From HLUCCA09 sp039822045 (GTDB taxonomy: Bacteria > Pseudomonadota > Alphaproteobacteria > Rhodobacterales > Rhodobacteraceae): DNA of 64,000 nucleotides. A program made the translations under genes and the position numbers. Below the pieces are notes generated by a model. The model was not told the DNA's origin, did no database searches, and was given only the letters and a program-made list of their open reading frames with translations. The stretch spans positions 1 to 64,000 of the forward strand of contig JBCBMY010000012.1 of assembly GCA_039822045.1 (NCBI GenBank), written 5' to 3'. Positions 8,607 to 17,319 of this stretch are shown here, in pieces (the stretch's first letter is position 1; each line of letters opens with the position of its first letter).

Positions 8607-9035
8607 ATGATCAAGCACCGCGGCTTCCCCTCGCGTCTGCCGGGCTCGGACTTTCAGTTCACCATTCGCCGGGCCAACAAGGGCGGAGCGACCCCGCTCG
8701 CCGCGCGCAAGCGCTTTGCTGATCGCCGGCCGGCCGACCGGCGCGCCGACACGGCCTTCCTCGCCGCACTGATCGACCATTTCGAGGACGCGCCGTTCGC
8801 GCGCGGCAATCTCGACGCCGGGCGTCTGTCGTGGCTCTTGGACCGCGAGGTTTTGCCGGCGGACGATGCGTTCGACCCGGCCGACTACGACGCCCTCCTG
8901 CGGGTCGATCTAGAGGCTGCGCGCCGCAGCTTCCCCCACCTCTTCGACGCCGAAGCGGACACAGAATTCGCAGGTGATGAAGATTGCGGCGAAAATGGGG
9001 AACCGGCCGGCGACGATACGGAGGATTGGGCGTGA
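8607..9035 (+). CDS. hypothetical protein with acidic tail
   Basis: A 142-residue protein with AGGGGA before ATG 8607. The first 45 residues are basic (SRLPGSDFQFTIRRANKGG, RRPADRRAD). The middle has an acidic, possibly helical segment (FLAALIDHFEDAPFARGNLDAG). The last 35 residues are strongly acidic and end DDTEDWA. There is no signal peptide, membrane segment or recognised domain. It has its own ribosome site and lies after a terminator, so it is probably transcribed apart from pccB. Function unknown. Confidence 0.6.
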   Translation: MIKHRGFPSRLPGSDFQFTIRRANKGGATPLAARKRFADRRPADRRADTAFLAALIDHFEDAPFARGNLDAGRLSWLLDREVLPADDAFDPADYDALLRVDLEAARRSFPHLFDAEADTEFAGDEDCGENGEPAGDDTEDWA

Positions 9036-9101
9036 TTGTGCCGAAGTTTGCGGCGTATCGGCGAAAATCGGCTCGCGCTCCGGTTGTGCCTCCGATTTTG
9101 C

Positions 9102-9118
9102 TTTCGCAAACTGCGAAA
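9102..9118. promoter_or_regulatory. 17-base palindrome, possible operator
   Basis: TTTCGCA and TGCGAAA are perfect inverted repeats separated by AAC. A TTTTGC precedes it at 9097-9101. The half-site resembles the TTTGCAAA motif found near pccB and pccR, so it may be bound by an ScfR-type regulator, but this is inference. Confidence 0.45.
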
Positions 9119-9194
9119 CATGGCATTCTGCAACCGGGACGTGCGTCTGGCAGCTTTTGGACGCCGGCTCAATTTCAAGACCGTACCCCTTCCC

Positions 9195-9237
9195 CCTGCG
9201 GGTGGCCGATCCCCCTGATCCCCCGGCCACCCGCAGG
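9195..9237 (+). terminator. 14-bp perfect hairpin, terminator-like
   Basis: CCTGCGGGTGGCCG (9195-9208) and its exact complement (9224-9237) flank a 15-base C-rich loop. ATTTCGTTT follows, a weak T-tract. It could end the transcript of the gene at 8607-9035 or of a short RNA. Its inner stem GCGGGTGGCCG nearly repeats that of the terminator at 8206. Confidence 0.55.
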
Positions 9238-9441
9238 ATTTCGTTTGGCGCGCGCGACCGGTAAGGCAGCGCCCCCGGCCCCGGCCCCGGCCGGTGAAGC
9301 TTCGCCGAACGAAAACACCCCTTCCGGCGGATCGGCGCTCATTTCCAGGGATCACGCGGGCTTGTCCGAAGAAGACGAGGCGCAGCGCACATGTCTAGGG
9401 TACGACGTTTCGACGAGCAGCAGCAAAGGCGGACCCAGTCC

Positions 9442-9651
9442 ATGTTCAGAACTACCCGTATCGCGTTTGTCGTCGCCGCGCTTGGCGGCCTTTCGGCTTG
9501 CGCCGGCAGCGACCTTGAGCGCGGCGCCCTCGGCGCCGCCGGCGGCGCAGCCGTGGCCGAACTCACCGGCTCCGACGTTGTGGCCGGCGCGCTCATCGGT
9601 GGCGCGGCCGGTGTCGTCTGCGACGACGCGGGCGTGTGCGAAAACCGCTGA
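9442..9651 (+). CDS. small glycine-rich lipoprotein
   Basis: From ATG 9442 the product has 69 residues. The signal peptide MFRTTRIAFVVAALGGLSAC ends in a lipobox, with the lipidated Cys at residue 20. A glycine-alanine-rich stretch follows (RGALGAAGGAAVAELTGSD, then AGALIGGAAGVVCDDAG), resembling the glycine-zipper of small outer-membrane lipoproteins. An upstream start at 9391 would place 17 charged residues before the signal peptide and is disfavoured. A strong terminator follows 50 bases downstream. Role unknown, probably envelope. Confidence 0.75.
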   Translation: MFRTTRIAFVVAALGGLSACAGSDLERGALGAAGGAAVAELTGSDVVAGALIGGAAGVVCDDAGVCENR

Positions 9652-9701
9652 GGCGGCACCAGCCCCTCACACCACAACGACCACCACTCACACGATGAAA
9701 C

Positions 9702-9732
9702 GGCGGGGCCCCAGAACGGGCCCCGCCTTTTT
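9702..9732 (+). terminator. strong intrinsic terminator upstream of pccA
   Basis: GGCGGGGCCC (9702-9711) and GGGCCCCGCC (9718-9727) form a perfect 10-bp stem with a six-base loop, followed by TTTTT at 9728-9732. It ends the small lipoprotein gene only 72 bases before the pccA start codon. Confidence 0.9.
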
Positions 9733-9804
9733 CGTGCCCGATCCCCGGCGCGCGGCGCGGCAACGGCCGGCCGCGCTTCGACGAAGACCAAGAAGGACGA
9801 TCCC

Positions 9805-11814
9805 GTGACAAAGCCTCTGTTCGACAAGATCCTGATCGCCAATCGCGGCGAGATCGCCTGCCGCGTGATCAAGACGGCCCGCAAGTTGGGGATCGGAACT
9901 GTCGCCGTCTTCTCCGACGCGGACCGGCACGCGCTGCATGTCGAGATGGCCGACGAGGCAATCCATATCGGCCCGCCACAGGCCAACCAGTCCTACATTG
10001 TGATCGACAAGATCATGGCGGCCATCCAGCAGAGCGGCGCGCAGGCGGTCCATCCGGGCTATGGGTTCCTGTCCGAGAACCCCAAATTCGCAGAGGCGCT
10101 CGACGCCGCGGGCGTTGCCTTTGTCGGACCGCCCAAGGGCGCCATCGAGGCGATGGGCGACAAGATCACCTCGAAGAAGATCGCGCAGGAGGCCGGCGTC
10201 TCGACCGTCCCGGGCTATATGGGTCTGATCGAGGATGCCGACGAGGCGGTGAAGATCGCGGGCGAAATCGGCTATCCGGTGATGATCAAGGCGTCGGCAG
10301 GCGGCGGTGGCAAGGGCATGCGGATCGCTTGGAGTGATCAGGAGGCGCGCGAGGGCTTCCAAAGCTCCAAGAACGAAGCGGCGGCAAGCTTTGGCGACGA
10401 CCGGATCTTCATCGAGAAGTTCGTCACCCAGCCGCGGCATATCGAGATCCAGGTCTTGGCCGACAAGCACGGCAACTGCATCTATCTCAACGAGCGCGAA
10501 TGCTCGATCCAGCGGCGGAACCAGAAGGTGATCGAAGAGGCGCCCTCGCCCTTCCTCGACGCCGAGACGCGCGCCGCCATGGGCGCCCAATCCTGCGCAT
10601 TGGCCCAGGCGGTGGGCTATACCAGCGCCGGCACCGTCGAGTTCATCGTGGACGCCGACAAGAATTTCTACTTTCTCGAGATGAACACTCGCCTGCAGGT
10701 GGAGCACCCGGTGACCGAACTGATCACCGGCGTCGACCTGGTGGAGCAGATGATCCGAGTGGCCGCGGGCGAGCCGCTGTCGATCACGCAGGACGATGTG
10801 AAGATCGACGGCTGGGCGATCGAGAGCCGCCTCTACGCCGAAGACCCCTACCGCAACTTCCTGCCGTCCATCGGTCGGCTGACGCGCTATCGCCCACCCG
10901 CCGAGGTTGCCGCGGGCGATAAGGCCGTGCGCAACGACACCGGCGTCTACGAAGGCGGCGAGATTTCAATGTATTACGACCCGATGATCGCCAAGCTCTG
11001 CACCTGGGCGCCAACCCGGGACGCGGCCATCGAAGAGATGCGCCACGCACTGGACCGGTTCGAGCTCGAAGGGATCGGGCACAACCTGCCCTTCCTCTCG
11101 GCGGTGATGGACCATCCGCGCTTCATCTCGGGCGCCATCACCACGGCCTTTATCGCCGAGGAATATCCCGAGGGGTTCGAGGGCGCGACATTGGAGCCCG
11201 ACGCCCTGCGGCGTGTGGCGGCGGGCGCGGCGGCGATGTTCCGGGTGGCCGAGATCCGGCGCACGCGCATCACAGGCCGCCTCGGCAATCACGAGCGCAA
11301 TGTGGGAGACGACTGGGTTGTGGCGATCGGGGCCGAGCGGTGGGAGGCCCATGTCGAGGCCGATCGCGAGGGCGCGAGCGTCACCATTGACGGCGCCACC
11401 CACCGCGTCGCCTCGGACTGGACCCCGGGCACGCCGCTGGCGCTTCTCGACATCGACGGCGACGTGATGGCGGTGAAGGTGTCGAAGGTCACATCGGGCT
11501 TTCGCATGCGCACCCGCGGCGCCGATCTGAAGGTCCACGTCTGGACGCCAGCGCAGGCCCGACTGGCCGCGCATATGCCGGTCAAGGAGGCGCCCGACAC
11601 GTCTAAGATGCTCCTGTGCCCCATGCCCGGGCTTCTGGTGAAGCTTGATGTGGCAGAAGGCGACGAGGTGCAGGAGGGTCAGGCGCTCTGCACCGTCGAG
11701 GCCATGAAGATGGAGAACATCCTGCGCGCCGAGAAGAGGGGCACGGTGGCCAAGATCAACGCGGGCCCGGGCGACAGCCTCGCCGTTGACGACGTCATCA
11801 TGGAGTTCGGATGA
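9805..11814 (+). CDS. pccA: propionyl-CoA carboxylase alpha subunit (biotin carboxylase + BCCP)
   Basis: A 669-residue protein with a GTG start and AAGGA about ten bases upstream. The N-terminal biotin carboxylase starts FDKILIANRGEIACRVI; the ATP-grasp part has KASAGGGGKGMRIAW and YFLEMNTRLQVEHPVTE. A middle domain precedes the C-terminal biotinyl domain, with the attachment lysine (about residue 635) in VEAMKMENIL. It carboxylates its own biotin with ATP and bicarbonate and hands the carboxyl to PccB. A terminator separates it from the pccB side, so it needs its own promoter within the preceding 72 bases or read-through. Its stop overlaps the next start (ATGA). Confidence 0.96.
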   Translation: MTKPLFDKILIANRGEIACRVIKTARKLGIGTVAVFSDADRHALHVEMADEAIHIGPPQANQSYIVIDKIMAAIQQSGAQAVHPGYGFLSENPKFAEALDAAGVAFVGPPKGAIEAMGDKITSKKIAQEAGVSTVPGYMGLIEDADEAVKIAGEIGYPVMIKASAGGGGKGMRIAWSDQEAREGFQSSKNEAAASFGDDRIFIEKFVTQPRHIEIQVLADKHGNCIYLNERECSIQRRNQKVIEEAPSPFLDAETRAAMGAQSCALAQAVGYTSAGTVEFIVDADKNFYFLEMNTRLQVEHPVTELITGVDLVEQMIRVAAGEPLSITQDDVKIDGWAIESRLYAEDPYRNFLPSIGRLTRYRPPAEVAAGDKAVRNDTGVYEGGEISMYYDPMIAKLCTWAPTRDAAIEEMRHALDRFELEGIGHNLPFLSAVMDHPRFISGAITTAFIAEEYPEGFEGATLEPDALRRVAAGAAAMFRVAEIRRTRITGRLGNHERNVGDDWVVAIGAERWEAHVEADREGASVTIDGATHRVASDWTPGTPLALLDIDGDVMAVKVSKVTSGFRMRTRGADLKVHVWTPAQARLAAHMPVKEAPDTSKMLLCPMPGLLVKLDVAEGDEVQEGQALCTVEAMKMENILRAEKRGTVAKINAGPGDSLAVDDVIMEFG

Positions 11815-13406
11815 GCGTTTCCGAGGGGGCTCTGACCGAGGCGCGCGCAAGTGCGACCCAGGTGGTTTGGGTCGCCATGGCCGTCGCGCTCGCCGTGTTT
11901 GCAGCACTGCAGCTGGCAAGCCTGCGCCTGGTCGGAAGCTTCGAGTACCCGCTCGACGACGTCTACATCCACCTCGCGGTCGCCGAGCAGATCGCGGCCG
12001 GCAATTATGGAGTGAACCCGGGCGAGGTGTCGTCGCCTGCCTCCTCTCCGCTCTATCCGCTGCTCCTGTTGCCCTTTGCGGGCACCGAGCTGCAGCGGAT
12101 GCTGCCGCTTCTGTGGAATATCGTCGGGCTTCTGGCGTCGGCCGCTCTGTTCGGCCGGATCCTGATCCAGGCGGGCCTGCAGGGCTGGCCGGCCATCGCC
12201 ACCGCCGCGGCGGCACCCCTGCTTCTCAACATGTCTGGCATCGCGGCCATCGGCATGGAGCACAGCCTTCATATGGCGGCGAGCCTGGCGATCCTGTCGG
12301 GCCTCTTCGACATGGTGAAGACGGGCCGGATCGGCGCCCTTCTGGTCGTCGGCATCGTCCTGGCGCCGGCCCTCCGGCCGGAAGGCCTGGCGCTTTCGCT
12401 GCTGGCCGCAGGCGCGGTCGCGCTGAACGGGCGCTGGACGGCGGGGATCGGCCTTGCGGTGATCGGTCTGGCCCCTCAGGTGGCGTTTGCCGGGTTTCTC
12501 GCCGTGCTGGGGCTCGACCCTGTGCCGAGTTCGGTGCTCACGAAGCTGGGCGCAGGCGACAGCGAGGCGTCGGGCCTCCTTTCCTCGATCTCAAGAAATC
12601 TCAGCCAGGTCAGCGGCCTGGCGCTCCTAGCGCTCACGGCCCTGTCGTTGCTCGCGGCCGTCTGCGCTGCCTTGGCCCGTGCGCGCGAGGCGGCGTGGAT
12701 TGCCTTCATCGCGGCCATGGCGGGCGGTGCTCACCTGATCGCCGGCAAGATCGGCTGGCTCAACCGCTATGAACCCTACGCCATCGCCCTTGTCTTCGCG
12801 GGCGTTCTGGCCGGACTGGCGCCGCTCGCCGGGCGCCTGCGGGTGGTTTTTGCCGGCGGCCTTGTGGTTGCGTCGCTGGCGCTCGCGCTGCAATTCGTGC
12901 TGCTCGGGCTGCCGCTCGTGGTGCGAAACCCGCTCATGATCCACCTGCAGCAAGGGCAGATGGCCCGCTTTGCGCAGGACTATGCGAAGGCGCCCGTGGC
13001 GGTGAACGATCTCGGCTGGGTGTCGTGGACCAGCCCCAACCATGTGCTCGACCTTTGGGGCCTTGCCTCGTCGGAGGCCCGCCGCATCCGCCTGTCCGAC
13101 CCTGCGCCGGGCTGGGGCGCCCCGCTCGCCGCCGCGGAAGGCGTCCGGTTCGCCATGATCTATGACCAGTGGCTCGGCGATGCCGTCGGGGCGGAGTGGG
13201 TCCGGCTCGGCACCCTCAGCCCGGATTTCGAGACCGCGCGCATGGGCATCTATCGCGAGCGCGGACAGGCCTTCGTTCTCGGCGATTACGACGTCGCGTT
13301 CTATGCCACCGACCCCGAGGCCGTCCCTGCCCTGGCGGAAGCGCTGGAGGAGTGGGCAGCCAGCCTGCCCGGGGGCGCCCGCTTTGAGCCGGCGGTGGCG
13401 CCGTGA
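11811..13406 (+). CDS. GT-C-like polytopic membrane protein
   Basis: A 531-residue protein with about ten hydrophobic segments. After the first membrane helix (residues 20-42) comes SFEYPLDDVYIHLAVAEQI, an acidic pair followed by a short helix. PGEVSSPASSPLYPLLLLP comes next. This layout matches the first periplasmic loop of GT-C fold glycosyltransferases, where the Asp is catalytic. The C-terminal 140 residues form a soluble periplasmic part with LGWVSWTSPNHVLDLWGLA, also seen in such enzymes. It would transfer a sugar from a lipid carrier; the substrate is unknown. Its start overlaps the pccA stop, so it is translationally coupled, although no link to propionate is evident. Confidence 0.65.
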   Translation: MSVSEGALTEARASATQVVWVAMAVALAVFAALQLASLRLVGSFEYPLDDVYIHLAVAEQIAAGNYGVNPGEVSSPASSPLYPLLLLPFAGTELQRMLPLLWNIVGLLASAALFGRILIQAGLQGWPAIATAAAAPLLLNMSGIAAIGMEHSLHMAASLAILSGLFDMVKTGRIGALLVVGIVLAPALRPEGLALSLLAAGAVALNGRWTAGIGLAVIGLAPQVAFAGFLAVLGLDPVPSSVLTKLGAGDSEASGLLSSISRNLSQVSGLALLALTALSLLAAVCAALARAREAAWIAFIAAMAGGAHLIAGKIGWLNRYEPYAIALVFAGVLAGLAPLAGRLRVVFAGGLVVASLALALQFVLLGLPLVVRNPLMIHLQQGQMARFAQDYAKAPVAVNDLGWVSWTSPNHVLDLWGLASSEARRIRLSDPAPGWGAPLAAAEGVRFAMIYDQWLGDAVGAEWVRLGTLSPDFETARMGIYRERGQAFVLGDYDVAFYATDPEAVPALAEALEEWAASLPGGARFEPAVAP

Positions 13407-13449
13407 CGGCGGCACACCCCTTCCAGCCGGCCGCGGCCGGCGCAGCGCG

Positions 13450-13941
13450 TCAGCCGGCGCCGGCGCGCCGTTCGCGGATCTCGCGTTGCCGCATCGGCAT
13501 CTTGTCGATCGTCCGGGAAATCTCGCGAACCGACCAGGGAGATGGCTTGCGCAGCTTGACCTGCCCATCCTTACCCACAAGCGCAAGCTGGAACCCGCGC
13601 GGGCGCAGCTGGCGCCGCACGGCGCTTTGGGCCGATGGATCGGTGTCGGTGATGACCACCACGTCGCGCTCGATCAACTCGCCGGGCTGTGCCGAGAGCA
13701 GCCGCAGCTGCTCGGCAAAGCGCGGGTCGGCGGGCGTGTCAGCGAACACCACGATGGGCCGGCGCGTCCAGAGAAAGTCGTCGAGCGTCACGTCGGCGGC
13801 GTCGATGATGTCGAGGCCCGGAACAGCGCCCTCCGCCGCCATATCGGTTTCGGCCGGGCTTCCGGCGGTCTGTGCCGGCGAAAGGCTCGGCCAGCCGAAG
13901 GTGCCGAGGGCCAGAATGGGGAAAACATCGCGTCGCTGCAT
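13450..13941 (-). CDS. DUF4174 family exported protein
   Basis: A 163-residue protein from ATG 13941, preceded on its strand by AGGAGA. It starts MQRRDVFPILALGTFG, then AQTAG, a signal peptide. The mature part has TRRPIVVFADTPADPRFAEQ, followed by VVVITDTDPSAQSAVR and FQLALVGKDGQVKLR. That is the thioredoxin-like strand-helix pattern of DUF4174, without a CxxC pair. It ends in an arginine-rich helix. It lies antisense between two genes of the propionate block. Function unknown, periplasmic. Confidence 0.8.
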   Translation of the reverse strand: MQRRDVFPILALGTFGWPSLSPAQTAGSPAETDMAAEGAVPGLDIIDAADVTLDDFLWTRRPIVVFADTPADPRFAEQLRLLSAQPGELIERDVVVITDTDPSAQSAVRRQLRPRGFQLALVGKDGQVKLRKPSPWSVREISRTIDKMPMRQREIRERRAGAG

Positions 13942-14110
13942 GGGATCTCCTGTCCGCGCAGATATAGGAGGCGCCACGCCGAAAGCTAAGGCCAAATGCG
14001 CGCCTTCCCAAGGGGCAGGCCTCACGCCGTGCGCCGCTGTTAAGGCGCGGGCAAGCATGCGCGCGCTAGGCTCGGCAGCGCCAGTTCCCCAACGTGGAGA
14101 CCAGGGTTCC

Positions 14111-15127
14111 ATGGACGTCTCGTTGCATCTTGGCGCTTATCGCACCGGCAACACCAGCCTTAAGGCGCTTTTGTCGGCCGCGCGCCCGGCCCTTGCGGCC
14201 AACGGCCTGGCTTTCTGGGGCGAGGAGGAGCGGCGCGCAGGGCACTACCGCGAACTGATTCGCCCGGCGGACACGTTGACCGAGGCCGCCGCCGAGCGCG
14301 GGCAACGCAGCGTCGAGACACTCCGCACCCTGATGGAGGTGCTCGAGGATGACGGGGTCGAGCGGCTCATCGTGTCGGAGCCGCACATGAGTGGCAGCCT
14401 GCCCGAGATGTTGAAGCGCGAGCGGCTCTATCCGTTCCTGAGCGAGCGGCTTGGCCGCTTTGCCCCCGTCTTTCACGACCGATGCGACCGGGTGCTGGTG
14501 ATCATTCGCGCCTATGACACCTATTGGCGCTCGGCCGCCGCGCAGGCCGTGGCCGATGGCCATCCCCTGCTCGACCGACGGGCGCGTGCACGGTTGGCCG
14601 TGCAGCCCGTCCGGTGGCGCCGGGTGATCGAGACCATTGGTCAGATCCTGCCGCGCGCACACCTCATCGTCGTGCCGTTCGAGGCTTTGGCGGGCCATTG
14701 GGACGCGCAGATGACCGTGCTCGCGGGCGAAGCGGGGCGCGCCGCGCTCCGCGACGCATCGGGGGCCGCAGCGCCGGAGGTCCCCGCACCGGCAGTCGAC
14801 GGCGCGGGGCGCGACAGGCTGGCACGTGGTCCCGAGGCCGCGGATTTGCGCACAATGCTCGCCGAGCGGGGCGCGCCGGCCGACGACCCCGGCCTTGCCG
14901 GCCAGGGCCCCTGGTGCGCCTTCGACGAGGAAGAGGTCGCCGACCTCTGCCACGCCTATGCCGAGGATCTCGCCTGGCTGCGCAAAGGCGCGTCGGGCCT
15001 TGCCACCTTCATCGAAAGCGCGGACGCCCAAGAGCTGCGCGAGATGGACAGGACACGAGGAAGACCGCACCATGACCGACACCACCGACCCCCGCCCGAC
15101 GGCGGCCGACTGGGCGAAGCTGGCTGA
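14111..15127 (+). CDS. sulfotransferase-like protein overlapping mcm
   Basis: A 338-residue protein from ATG 14111. It begins MDVSLHLGAYRTGNTSLKAL. This has the layout of the PAPS-binding start of sulfotransferases (HxGxxKTGTTxL), but with RTGNTS. VLVIIRAYDTYWRSAAAQAV corresponds to the second PAPS element (RxPxxRxxS-like). Whether it is catalytically active is uncertain. The last 56 bases overlap the start of methylmalonyl-CoA mutase, and the C-terminal residues there (RGRPHHDRHHRPPPDGG) are a by-product of that overlap. Similar unknown proteins precede the mutase gene in related genomes (recollection). Confidence 0.65.
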   Translation: MDVSLHLGAYRTGNTSLKALLSAARPALAANGLAFWGEEERRAGHYRELIRPADTLTEAAAERGQRSVETLRTLMEVLEDDGVERLIVSEPHMSGSLPEMLKRERLYPFLSERLGRFAPVFHDRCDRVLVIIRAYDTYWRSAAAQAVADGHPLLDRRARARLAVQPVRWRRVIETIGQILPRAHLIVVPFEALAGHWDAQMTVLAGEAGRAALRDASGAAAPEVPAPAVDGAGRDRLARGPEAADLRTMLAERGAPADDPGLAGQGPWCAFDEEEVADLCHAYAEDLAWLRKGASGLATFIESADAQELREMDRTRGRPHHDRHHRPPPDGGRLGEAG

Positions 15128-17228
15128 GAAAGAGCTGCGTGGACGGCCCCTGACCGATCTCGACTGGGACACGCTTGAGGGCATCCGCGTGCGCCCGCTC
15201 TACACGCCCGACGACGTGGAGGGGCTTGATCAAATCGGCGAGATGCCAGGCGTCGCACCCTACACCCGCGGGGTGCGGGCGACGATGTATGCCGGGCGGC
15301 CCTGGACGATCCGGCAATATGCGGGCTTCTCAACGGCCGAGGAATCGAACGCGTTCTACCGCAAGGCCCTCGCCGCGGGCCAACAGGGCGTCTCGGTCGC
15401 CTTCGATCTGGCCACCCACCGCGGCTATGACAGCGATCATTCGCGCGTCGAGGGGGATGTCGGCAAGGCCGGTGTCGCCATCGACAGTGTCGAGGACATG
15501 AAGATCCTCTTCGACGGCATCCCGCTCGACAAGGTGTCGGTTTCGATGACGATGAACGGCGCCGTGATCCCCGTTCTGGCGAACTTCATCGTGACGGGCG
15601 AGGAACAGGGCGTCGGCCGCGATCAGCTCTCAGGGACTATCCAGAACGACATCCTGAAGGAGTTCATGGTCCGAAACACCTATATCTATCCGCCCGAACC
15701 CTCGATGCGGCTGGTGGCCGACATCATCGAGTACACGGCGAGCGACATGCCTCGGTTCAACTCGATCTCGATCTCGGGCTACCACATGCAAGAGGCGGGC
15801 GCCGACCTCGTCCAGGAGCTCGCCTTCACCCTGGCCGACGGGCGCGAATATGTGCGTGCGGCCATTGAGCGTGGCATGGATGTCGACAAGTTCGCCGGTC
15901 GGCTGTCGTTCTTCTTCGCCATCGGGATGAACTTCTTCATGGAAGCGGCCAAGCTGCGCGCGGCGCGTCTCCTCTGGGCGCGGATCATGGAGGAGTTCGC
16001 CCCGAAGGACCCCAAGAGCCTGATGCTGCGCACCCATTGCCAGACATCCGGCGTGTCACTGCAGGAGCAGGATCCCTACAACAACATCGTGCGCACGGCG
16101 TTCGAAGCGATGTCGGCCGTGCTCGGGGGTACGCAATCCCTTCACACGAACTCTTTCGATGAAGCCATTGCTTTGCCGACAGAATTCTCCTCTCGGATTG
16201 CACGGAACACACAGCTCATCCTGCAGGAAGAGACCGGCGTCACCAAGGTCGTCGATCCGCTCGCCGGCTCCTACTATGTCGAGGCGCTGACCTCGGAATT
16301 GGCCGAGAAAGCCTGGGCTCTGATCGGCGAGGTCGAGGAGATGGGCGGCATGACCAAGGCGGTCGCCGCGGGCATGCCGAAGCTCCGCATCGAAGAGACA
16401 GCCGCGCGCCGCCAGGCCGCCATCGACCGGGGCGACGAGGTGATCGTGGGGGTCAACAAGTATCGCCTGGCCGAAGAGGGTGAGATCGACATCCTCGACA
16501 TCGACAACGAAAAGGTCCGCGCGGCGCAGGTCGCACGACTGGAAAGGATCCGGGCCAGCCGCGACGACACGTCGTGCACGGCCGCGCTCGCCGAGGTGTC
16601 GCGTCGCGCCCGCGAGGGTGGCAACATGCTCGAGGCGGCCGTCGAAGCCGCCCGCGCCCGCGCCACGGTCGGCGAGATCTCCCTGGCGATGGAGGAGGTC
16701 TGGGGCCGCCACCGGGCCGAGGTCAAAACACTCGCCGGTGTCTATGGAGCGGCCTATGAGGGCGACGACGGGTTCGCCGAAATCCAGAACTCAGTCGAAG
16801 CCTTCGCCGAGGCCGAGGGGCGCCGCCCCCGCATGCTCGTCGTCAAGATGGGCCAGGACGGGCACGACCGGGGCGCCAAGGTGATCGCCACGGCCTTTGC
16901 CGACATTGGCTTCGATGTGGATGTCGGCCCGCTCTTTCAAACCCCGGAAGAGGCGGCGCAGGACGCGGTCGACAACGATGTGCATGTCGTCGGGATCTCG
17001 TCGCAGGCGGCCGGCCACCGAACGTTGGCGCCCCGGCTCGTAGAGGCACTGAAGGCCCAGGGCGCGGGCGACATCATCGTGATTTGCGGCGGTGTGATCC
17101 CGCATCAGGATTACGAGTTCCTCCGGAATGCCGGGATCAAGGCGATCTTCGGTCCGGGCACGAACATCCCCGCCGCGGCCGAAGACATCCTGACGCTGAT
17201 CCGCGAGGCCCGGACCGAGGACGCCTAG
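15072..17228 (+). CDS. mcm: methylmalonyl-CoA mutase
   Basis: A 718-residue protein from ATG 15072 with GAGGAAGA upstream. The N-terminal TIM-barrel part has GVSVAFDLATHRGYDSDHSR, SMTMNGAVIPVLA and LRTHCQTSGVSLQEQDPYNN, which bind the CoA ester. The C-terminal cobalamin domain has GQDGHDRGAKVIA, the DxHxxG motif, with the cobalt-ligand His at about residue 598, and the GG motif in ICGGVIPHQDYE. It isomerises (R)-methylmalonyl-CoA to succinyl-CoA, the step after PccAB (an epimerase is needed but is not in the window). It is a single-chain homodimer-type enzyme. It overlaps the preceding gene by 56 bases and precedes pccR. Confidence 0.97.
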   Translation: MTDTTDPRPTAADWAKLAEKELRGRPLTDLDWDTLEGIRVRPLYTPDDVEGLDQIGEMPGVAPYTRGVRATMYAGRPWTIRQYAGFSTAEESNAFYRKALAAGQQGVSVAFDLATHRGYDSDHSRVEGDVGKAGVAIDSVEDMKILFDGIPLDKVSVSMTMNGAVIPVLANFIVTGEEQGVGRDQLSGTIQNDILKEFMVRNTYIYPPEPSMRLVADIIEYTASDMPRFNSISISGYHMQEAGADLVQELAFTLADGREYVRAAIERGMDVDKFAGRLSFFFAIGMNFFMEAAKLRAARLLWARIMEEFAPKDPKSLMLRTHCQTSGVSLQEQDPYNNIVRTAFEAMSAVLGGTQSLHTNSFDEAIALPTEFSSRIARNTQLILQEETGVTKVVDPLAGSYYVEALTSELAEKAWALIGEVEEMGGMTKAVAAGMPKLRIEETAARRQAAIDRGDEVIVGVNKYRLAEEGEIDILDIDNEKVRAAQVARLERIRASRDDTSCTAALAEVSRRAREGGNMLEAAVEAARARATVGEISLAMEEVWGRHRAEVKTLAGVYGAAYEGDDGFAEIQNSVEAFAEAEGRRPRMLVVKMGQDGHDRGAKVIATAFADIGFDVDVGPLFQTPEEAAQDAVDNDVHVVGISSQAAGHRTLAPRLVEALKAQGAGDIIVICGGVIPHQDYEFLRNAGIKAIFGPGTNIPAAAEDILTLIREARTEDA

Positions 17229-17265
17229 CGCCCAGACCAGGCGGCCTCGGAACGGTGACACGGGT

Positions 17266-17305
17266 TTTGCAAACCGCGTCGCCCTGTGCTTTGTGGCTTT
17301 GCAAA
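17266..17305 (+). promoter_or_regulatory. PccR-type operator, probable autoregulation site
   Basis: Two perfect TTTGCAAA copies lie at 17266-17273 and 17298-17305, the second just ahead of the pccR ribosome site (GGAGGG at 17308-17313). A degenerate TTTGTGGC directly precedes the second copy. The position suggests that the regulator controls its own expression. Confidence 0.6.
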
Positions 17306-17319
17306 GCGGAGGGCGCGGG

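Larger units (their letters stand above)
9036..9441. other. 406-base gap with palindrome and hairpin
   Basis: No convincing coding region. It holds a palindrome (9102-9118) and a long hairpin (9195-9237), listed separately. A 32-codon frame starting ATG 9119 lacks a ribosome site and recognisable sequence. The stretch could carry a small RNA or a long leader for the lipoprotein gene at 9442. Confidence 0.45.

Noticed and set aside
9119..9217. A 32-codon frame after the palindrome
   Set aside because: No ribosome site and no conserved pattern; it runs into the hairpin stem.
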